Below, one piece after another: positions 5,094 to 7,885 of a stretch of DNA of 7,885 bases. The position numbers and the translations under genes were made by a program. Within the stretch, counting starts at the first letter, position 1; every line of letters begins with the position of its first letter. The notes beneath the pieces are model-generated. The model worked only from the letters and a program-made list of their open reading frames with translations. It searched no databases and was not told the origin of the DNA. This stretch comes from Hyphomicrobiales bacterium (GTDB taxonomy: Bacteria; Pseudomonadota; Alphaproteobacteria; Rhizobiales; Aestuariivirgaceae). The DNA lies in contig JACMJT010000360.1 in NCBI GenBank assembly GCA_014380505.1, positions 1 to 7,885 of the forward strand. The letters are read 5' to 3'.

Positions 5094-5342
5094 AGCATTT
5101 CACGACGCCCGAATTTTGGGCGCACCACGGCGGATTGCCCGATTCTATCAAGAAAGTGGCTGGTAAATCCTTCCGCCTACTGGAATCAAATCCAAAACAT
5201 CCATCGCTCAGATTGAACCCGTGGGCCGCTATTGGTCGGCTCGGGCATCGCTTGACTATCGAGCGCTTGCAATCAGGGACGGCGATGATTTTATCTGGTT
5301 CTGGATCGGCATCACAGGGAATATGACAGGCTGATCCGGTAG
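5090..5342 (+). pseudogene. RelE/ParE-like toxin gene with two frameshifts
   Basis: Starting at GTG 5090 the first frame gives VKHFTTPEFWAHHGGLPDSI, KKVAGKSFRLLESNPKHPSL and RLN up to 5218. The family pattern then continues in another frame from 5221: VGRYWSARASLDYRALAIRD, GDDFIWFWIGIT up to 5316. It resumes in the third frame from 5319: EYDRLIR and TAG at 5340-5342. Restoring one C near 5218-5220 and one G near 5317-5319 yields an unbroken protein of about 83 aa, the normal length for this RelE-superfamily toxin (an mRNA interferase in characterised relatives), with HPSL, VGRYWSAR, YRALA, WFWIG and EYDRLI all present. As it stands, the first frame reads on to a stop at 5326 as an unrelated tail, so no active toxin is expected. 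Both lesions are in runs of C or G, so sequencing error is a real alternative. Confidence 0.8.
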
Positions 5343-5369
5343 CCAGAGATCGTCGCCCCGAATTGATCT

Positions 5370-5415
5370 GGGCATCCTTGCGATTGCAGAGGATGCCCGC
5401 GTCAAGCGCGGGCAT
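5370..5415. repeat. Alternating hairpin repeat (GGGCATCC family)
   Basis: ATGCCCGCG (5393-5401), loop TCAAG and CGCGGGCAT (5407-5415) form a perfect 9-bp hairpin. GGGCATCC (5370-5377) is also a perfect complement of GGATGCCC (5391-5398), so the middle arm can pair with either the left or the right partner, giving two exclusive folds. Units of this type (GCCCGCGTCAAGCGCGGGC) are dispersed repeats in many alphaproteobacteria. Confidence 0.65.
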
Positions 5416-5454
5416 GATGAGAAAGTAAGGCAATGCTTTTCCTCTTCCCCCACC

Positions 5455-5542
5455 CTGAGGCAGCGGGCGCAGCCAGCCTCGAGGCTCTGCTTCGGAGCCT
5501 GCGGCTATGCTTCGAGGCTCGCGGTTTCCGCGAGCACCTCAG
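5455..5542. repeat. Compound palindromic repeat downstream of rpmE
   Basis: The outer arms CTGAGG (5455-5460) and CCTCAG (5537-5542) enclose a perfect 12-bp palindrome AGCCTCGAGGCT (5475-5486), a second GAGGCT copy near 5514, and a perfect hairpin GCTCGCGG-TTT-CCGCGAGC (5517-5535). This resembles the common alphaproteobacterial dispersed element containing CACCCTGAGG and CTCGCGGTTTCCGCGAG. It may serve as a 3' stem for the rpmE transcript, although there is no T-run. The 5343-5556 gap is made up of this and the preceding repeat. Confidence 0.65.
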
Positions 5543-5556
5543 CACGAGGAGAGGGC

Positions 5557-5778
5557 CTACTTCTTCAGGAAGCCGAATTTCTGGTTGAACTTGGAGACGC
5601 GGCCGCCGCGGTCGAGCAAGGTTTGCTGGCCGCCGGTCCAGGCGGGGTGGGTCCTCGGATCGATGTCGAGGGATAAGGTGTCGCCGGCTTTGCCATAGGT
5701 CGAGCGGGTGACGAATTTGGTGCCGTCGGTCATCACCACGTTGATGGTGTGATAATCGGGGTGGATGCCTTGTTTCAT
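5557..5778 (-). CDS. rpmE: 50S ribosomal protein L31
   Basis: The 73-aa protein reads [50 protein letters not shown] and [16 protein letters not shown]. This is L31 of the large ribosomal subunit, located at the central protuberance where it bridges to the small subunit. The HPxY start, S-x-HPxWTG(G) and DRGGRVxKFxxKF motifs are diagnostic. It has no cysteine at all, so it is the zinc-independent form that is normal in alphaproteobacteria. The ATG at 5778 matches the conserved N-terminus; an upstream in-frame ATG at 5844 would add 22 non-conserved residues. The Shine-Dalgarno (AGAAGAG) is weak and rather distant. The gene is divergent from the ABC exporter across 54 bp. Confidence 0.97.
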   Translation of the reverse strand: MKQGIHPDYHTINVVMTDGTKFVTRSTYGKAGDTLSLDIDPRTHPAWTGGQQTLLDRGGRVSKFNQKFGFLKK

Positions 5779-5815
5779 GGGCCTATGCTCTTCTGATTGC
5801 CGGTTTCGGCCCCGG

Positions 5816-5844
5816 CCTATACAGGAAGGGCCATGAGCAATCAA
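5816..5844 (-). promoter_or_regulatory. Candidate rpmE promoter, embedded in the start of the ABC exporter gene
   Basis: On the minus strand TTGATT (5844-5839) and TATAGG (5821-5816) are separated by exactly 17 bases, matching 4 of 6 positions each. The predicted start is near 5809, with a leader of about 31 nt. The -35 lies inside codons 3-4 of the divergent exporter gene and the spacer covers its ribosome-binding site and ATG, so transcription from the two directions may interfere. Confidence 0.45.
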
Positions 5845-7623
5845 TACGAAGACGAGGCCCGCCGGAGACCCAAGGGAAAGAGCCTTAGGCCCCTCGCCCG
5901 CTTAGCGCCGTTTCTCCTGCGCTACCGGGGTCAGGTCATTCTGGCCCTTATCGCGCTGGTAGTCGCCGCGGCGGCGACACTGGTGGTGCCTATCGCGGTC
6001 CGGCGCGTCATCGACCACGGGTTTACCACCGCCAACGCCGAGCTGGTGAACCAGTATTTCGCGGTCATGCTGGCGGTTGTGGCCGTGCTGGCGGCAAGTT
6101 CGGCGATCCGCTTCTACTATGTCATGTGGCTGGGGGAGCGGATCGTCGCCGACGTGCGCGATGCGCTGTTCAGCCACCTTTTGAAGCTCAACCCCGGGTT
6201 CTACGAGACCCAGAAAACGGGCGAGGTGGTCTCGCGCCTCACCGCCGATACGACGCAGATCAAATCGGCCTTCTCCACCACGGCCTCGATTGCACTTCGC
6301 AATCTGGTGATGCTGGTGGGCGCCATGGCGATGATGATTGTGACCAGCCCCGAACTTGCGGGGCTGTCCCTGTTGGCGATTCCCCTCGTGGTGCTGCCGC
6401 TGGTGACCTTTGGCAGGCGGGTGCGGGCACTCTCACGGAAGGCCCAGGATGCGCTGGCCGAGTCCGCCGCCTTCGCTCAGGAACGGCTTTCCGCCGTCGC
6501 CACCGTGCAATCGAATGTTCAGGAAAACCCGGCGCGCAAAACCTTTGCGGCGGCGACCGAAACGGCCTTCGCCGCCGCTGCCCGCCGCACTCTGGCCCGA
6601 TCCGTGATGACGGCGGCCATCATATCCGTGAGCCTCGGCTCCATTGTCTGCCTGCTGTGGTATGGCGCCAGCGAAGTGATGGCGGGCGATCTCACGGGCG
6701 GCACGCTCACTCAGTTTCTGATCTATGCCATTCTCGCCGCAAGCTCGCTGGGGCAGCTTTCGGAAGTGTGGGGCGAAATCCAGTTGGCGGCGGGTGCCGC
6801 CGAGCGCATTTCGGAACTGCTCGACGAGAAGCCCGTCATTGCAGCACCGGCCAATCCTCTCGGCCTGCCCTCGCCGCCCCGGGGCGAGGTGGCATTCCAC
6901 CAAGTCACCTTCAGTTATCCCACAAGACCCGGCATCCAGGCCATCGCAGGGATAAATTTCACCGTGGCGCCGGGCGAGACGGTTGCCATCGTCGGCCCCT
7001 CGGGTGCGGGCAAGACCACGATCTTCGCGCTGATCCAGCGGTTCTTCGATCCCCAGACGGGCACGGTCAAAATCGACGGCATCGATGTGCGCCTCGCCGA
7101 CCCTGAAGCGGTGCGAAGCCGCGTTGCCGTGGTGCCGCAGGATACGGTGATCTTTTCAGGCAATCTGCTCGACAACATCCGCTTCGGCAAACCCGATGCG
7201 AGCGAGAGCGAAGTTCGCGCCGCGGCGGTTGCGGCGCGCGTCGATGAATTCGCGGAAAAACTTCCGCAAGGCTATGGGACGGAAGTTGGCGAGCGCGGTG
7301 TCACACTGTCGGGAGGCCAGCGCCAGCGCATTGCCATCGCCCGCGCCATTTTGCGCAATGCGCCGATCCTGCTGCTCGATGAAGCAACGAGTTCGCTTGA
7401 CGCCGAAAGCGAAGCGCTCATTCAGGAGGCTTTGGAAAAGCTCACGGCTGGCCGCACCACGCTGGTGATCGCCCACCGCCTCGCCACCGTCCGCAATGCG
7501 GGCCGTATCCTTGTGCTCGATGGCGGCAGGCTCGTGGCGGAAGGCGCCCACGCGCAACTGATCAAGGACAATCCGCTTTACGCCAAGCTGGCGAAATTGC
7601 AGTTCACCGCTCCGTCAGCTTGA
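5833..7623 (+). CDS. ABC exporter, fused permease/ATP-binding protein (MsbA/BmrA-like)
   Basis: The 596-aa half-transporter should work as a homodimer in the inner membrane, exporting lipids, drugs or other hydrophobic molecules; the substrate is not evident. The transmembrane domain has about six helices, near residues 33-56, 75-98, 155-172, 177-195, 257-280 and 292-310. The ATPase domain begins near 351 ([16 protein letters not shown] with the aromatic A-loop Tyr362). It shows Walker [10 protein letters not shown] (388-396), Q-loop [12 protein letters not shown] (Gln436), signature LSGGQRQR (492-499), Walker B ILLLDE (512-517, catalytic Glu517), D-loop SSLDAES and switch His548 in IAHR. All key residues are intact. 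The length fits the family (580-620 aa) and the MsbA-related exporters that sit near rpmE in alphaproteobacteria. The ATG at 5833 follows AGGAAGGG; an in-frame ATG at 5797 adds 12 atypical residues. The 3' end overlaps a convergent gene. Confidence 0.95.
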   Translation: MSNQYEDEARRRPKGKSLRPLARLAPFLLRYRGQVILALIALVVAAAATLVVPIAVRRVIDHGFTTANAELVNQYFAVMLAVVAVLAASSAIRFYYVMWLGERIVADVRDALFSHLLKLNPGFYETQKTGEVVSRLTADTTQIKSAFSTTASIALRNLVMLVGAMAMMIVTSPELAGLSLLAIPLVVLPLVTFGRRVRALSRKAQDALAESAAFAQERLSAVATVQSNVQENPARKTFAAATETAFAAAARRTLARSVMTAAIISVSLGSIVCLLWYGASEVMAGDLTGGTLTQFLIYAILAASSLGQLSEVWGEIQLAAGAAERISELLDEKPVIAAPANPLGLPSPPRGEVAFHQVTFSYPTRPGIQAIAGINFTVAPGETVAIVGPSGAGKTTIFALIQRFFDPQTGTVKIDGIDVRLADPEAVRSRVAVVPQDTVIFSGNLLDNIRFGKPDASESEVRAAAVAARVDEFAEKLPQGYGTEVGERGVTLSGGQRQRIAIARAILRNAPILLLDEATSSLDAESEALIQEALEKLTAGRTTLVIAHRLATVRNAGRILVLDGGRLVAEGAHAQLIKDNPLYAKLAKLQFTAPSA

Positions 7624-7885
7624 GCTCGATTCGGCGGTTGCGTGACTTGGCTTCCTCCGTCGAGCCGGGATCGATGGGCTGGAACTCACCGAAGCCCGCG
7701 GCGACGAGATGATTGGGCTGGACGCCATTGTCGATGAGGAAGTTTACCACCGCAATCGAACGGCCCGCCGCCAGCTCCCAGTTTGATTTAAACAGCGAGG
7801 AGACGATGGGGTCCGTATCAGTGTGGCCATCGACGCGGAGCACCCAGGCGATATCCGCAGGGATTTCCCGTTCGAGCTGCTTAAG
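7604..7885 (-). CDS. OmpA/MotB-type peptidoglycan-binding protein, C-terminal part; N-terminus lies beyond the window
   Basis: The 93 visible residues are the end of an OmpA-like domain: LRVDGHTDTDPI (16-27), SNWELAAGRSIAVVNFLI (34-51), GVQPNHLVAAGFGEFQP (54-70) and [10 protein letters not shown] (81-90). In this fold the Asp after GHTD and the Arg of the LxxxR helix bind diaminopimelate in peptidoglycan. The G-H-T-D, N-x-x-L-x-x-x-R, G-x-G and N-R-R-I/V-E motifs are all kept. The missing N-terminus would probably hold a transmembrane or signal segment, so MotB-like stator, Pal-like and free OmpA-domain proteins cannot be told apart. No start codon is visible in the window; the frame is open to base 7885. 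It converges on the ABC exporter and the two coding sequences overlap by 20 bases. Confidence 0.88.
   Translation of the reverse strand, partial: LKQLEREIPADIAWVLRVDGHTDTDPIVSSLFKSNWELAAGRSIAVVNFLIDNGVQPNHLVAAGFGEFQPIDPGSTEEAKSRNRRIELKLTER

Noticed and set aside
4891..5433. Open frame of 180 codons on the minus strand across the TA region
   Set aside because: It crosses the antitoxin, toxin and a hairpin repeat; its N-terminal part is the translation of the dispersed repeat.
5370..5542. CRISPR array
   Set aside because: The repeats are palindromic elements of different sequence, not regularly spaced identical repeats, and no cas genes are present.
6126..7106. Open frame of 326 codons on the plus strand
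   Set aside because: It is an out-of-frame shadow of the ABC exporter, whose own frame has every ATPase motif; the shadow translation is Arg/Gly-rich and family-less.

Overview
This window reads as chromosomal DNA of an alphaproteobacterium. It is GC-rich and has genes typical of that class: a DUF1013/TrcR regulator, a DUF1465/RcdA protein, a DUF1192 protein, a cysteine-free L31, a CtrA-type TTAA-N7-(G)TAA box and the class's usual dispersed palindromic repeats. The neighbourhood quinone oxidoreductase / DUF1192 / DUF1465 / rpmE / MsbA-like ABC transporter recalls gene order in Hyphomicrobiales (Rhizobiales) and relatives; that placement is from memory and is not proven here.

Layout. Bases 1-3042 are all minus strand: a truncated short-chain dehydrogenase, the cell-cycle regulator TrcR (stop and start overlap as TAATG), an exported lectin-like protein, a nested palindromic repeat, and a PIG3-type NAD(P)H:quinone oxidoreductase. 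From 3113 the plus strand carries a 60-aa DUF1192 protein, then a ~300 bp gap that is not empty. The gap holds a CtrA-like box over a promoter with a perfect TATAAT, a probable small RNA of about 100 nt with two C-rich anti-Shine-Dalgarno-like segments and a strong intrinsic terminator, and then a separate candidate promoter for rcdA. RcdA (3600-4121) is followed by a perfect 16-bp parS centromere site (4148-4163) and a 42-bp imperfect palindrome. Next come a small secreted hypothetical protein (minus), a toxin-antitoxin pair whose RelE-like toxin is broken by two single-base losses, a cluster of hairpin repeats, rpmE (minus), an MsbA/BmrA-type ABC exporter (plus) and, overlapping its 3' end tail to tail, the end of an OmpA/MotB-type peptidoglycan-binding protein (minus).

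Taken together, the central part looks like an origin-proximal cell-cycle locus. It has a transcription factor linked to cell-cycle control (TrcR), an adaptor for ClpXP degradation of CtrA (RcdA), a CtrA-like operator in front of a putative sRNA next to rcdA, and a ParB-binding site. The least expected items are the putative CtrA-controlled sRNA and the intact parS. The outer genes (quinone reductase, lectin, exporter, L31, OmpA-like) are ordinary accessory or housekeeping functions. The toxin frameshifts both fall in short C or G runs, so they may be assembly errors rather than true decay.
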